From positions 1 to 7,581 of the forward strand of contig CAMYYQ010000041.1 of assembly GCA_947303535.1 (NCBI GenBank): a stretch of DNA of 7,581 nt, written 5' to 3'. This document shows positions 7,331 to 7,581 of the stretch, piece after piece. Source of the DNA: an uncultured Ruminococcus sp. Lineage in GTDB: Bacteria; Bacillota_A; Clostridia; Oscillospirales; Ruminococcaceae. Both the position numbers and the translations under genes were made by a program. A model generated the notes under the pieces. That model saw only the letters and a list, made by a program, of their open reading frames with translations. It did not search any database and was not told the DNA's origin. How positions within the stretch are numbered: position 1 is the first letter of the stretch; each line of letters begins with the position of its first letter.

Positions 7331-7367
7331 CAGATAGTATTTTTATACGGTATATCCCCTCTATCTG
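7331..7367. repeat. Nested inverted repeats overlapping the candidate promoter
   Basis: CAGATAG at 7331-7337 pairs with CTATCTG at 7361-7367 (7 of 7 bases). Centred between them is the palindrome TATACGGTATA (7344-7354), which covers part of the -10 hexamer. The arrangement could be an operator or a weak hairpin. No GC-rich stem with a T-run follows it, so it does not look like an intrinsic terminator. Confidence 0.4.
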
Positions 7368-7371
7368 TAAA
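7342..7371 (-). promoter_or_regulatory. Candidate sigma-70-type promoter for the aminotransferase operon
   Basis: Reading the minus strand, TTTACA (7371-7366, five of six matches to TTGACA) is followed after 18 bases by TATAAA (7347-7342, five of six matches to TATAAT). Transcription would start near 7335, giving a leader of about 35 bases before the ATG at 7301. It lies in the widest gap of the run, between the upstream gene's stop at 7382 and the aminotransferase. AT-rich gaps give chance matches, so this is a candidate only. Confidence 0.45.
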
Positions 7372-7381
7372 GAAAGCCTGT

Positions 7382-7581
7382 TTAATTATCAAATTCTTTC
7401 ATCTGCCTTATTACCTGTTTATCACCGGCAATACGTGCATTTCGATCTTTTATATATTTTCTTGTAGACAACATCTGAGGCAGATACATTAAAAATAATG
7501 GTATACGCTCAAAGGTTGACCCTGAACTCTGGATCTTCATCTGATATGTCAGAAGTCTCTTTTCTGATCTGCTGAGCATAT
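7382..7581 (-). CDS. 3' end of a gene, probably a family 2 glycosyltransferase
   Basis: The last 66 codons of a minus-strand frame that is still open at the right edge, ending in TAA at 7382-7384. An ATG exists at 7579 but has no visible ribosome site within the window, so it is treated as internal. The visible protein is basic and helical, with [25 protein letters not shown] and a charged end ([13 protein letters not shown]). This pattern of hydrophobic short helix, LP, basic R-x-x-I-x-x-R and an acidic/basic tail resembles the membrane-associated C-terminal tail of many GT-A family 2 glycosyltransferases, which suits the neighbourhood. No catalytic motif is in view, so the assignment rests on tail resemblance and context. 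It lies 80 bases before the aminotransferase start and is probably part of the same gene cluster. Confidence 0.5.
   Translation of the reverse strand, partial: MLSRSEKRLLTYQMKIQSSGSTFERIPLFLMYLPQMLSTRKYIKDRNARIAGDKQVIRQMKEFDN

Overview
The window is one long minus-strand run of surface-polysaccharide genes, about 40% GC by eye, with short gaps of 11 to 80 bases and strong GGAGG-type ribosome binding sites. Codon use, the gene families and the resemblance of several proteins to gut and rumen Clostridia suggest an anaerobic Firmicute, most likely a Ruminococcus-like member of the Oscillospiraceae. That placement is inferred from protein character and is not proven here.

Read in the direction of transcription (high to low coordinates), the layout is as follows. 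First comes the 3' end of a gene that runs off the right edge, probably a family 2 glycosyltransferase (7382-7581). An 80-base gap with a plausible promoter follows. Next are a DegT/FdtB-type sugar aminotransferase (6207-7301), a fused GNAT acyltransferase plus FdtA-type 3,4-ketoisomerase (5281-6195), and a Wzx-type flippase starting at TTG (3803-5260). These are followed by a CDP-glycerol glycerophosphotransferase-family protein (2545-3780), a LicD-family phosphotransferase (1625-2473), a stand-alone GNAT protein (800-1609) and a class V PLP aminotransferase (119-724) cut off shortly after its PLP lysine.

Together the genes suggest this order of work. A nucleotide-linked 4-keto-6-deoxy sugar is isomerised to the 3-keto form, aminated and N-acylated by the two adjacent proteins at 5281-7301. 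The sugar enters a lipid-linked repeat unit that the flippase exports. The glycerophosphotransferase-like and LicD proteins add phosphodiester-linked substituents. The last aminotransferase and GNAT protein may make or modify another amino substituent. The RmlA/RmlB-type enzymes that would supply the nucleotide sugar are not in the window, nor is a polymerase.

The left end is anomalous. Bases 1 to about 149 on the plus strand encode a piece of a TetM-like translational GTPase, from the switch region to the G3 motif DTPG. There the sequence changes abruptly into the antisense of the class V aminotransferase. Both genes lose their 3' portions at the same point, inside a short stretch that fits both proteins. 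This is either a chimeric join (assembly or amplification) or a real rearrangement. No RNA genes, CRISPR arrays, insertion sequences or convincing terminators were seen, and no gene-free stretch exceeds 80 bases.
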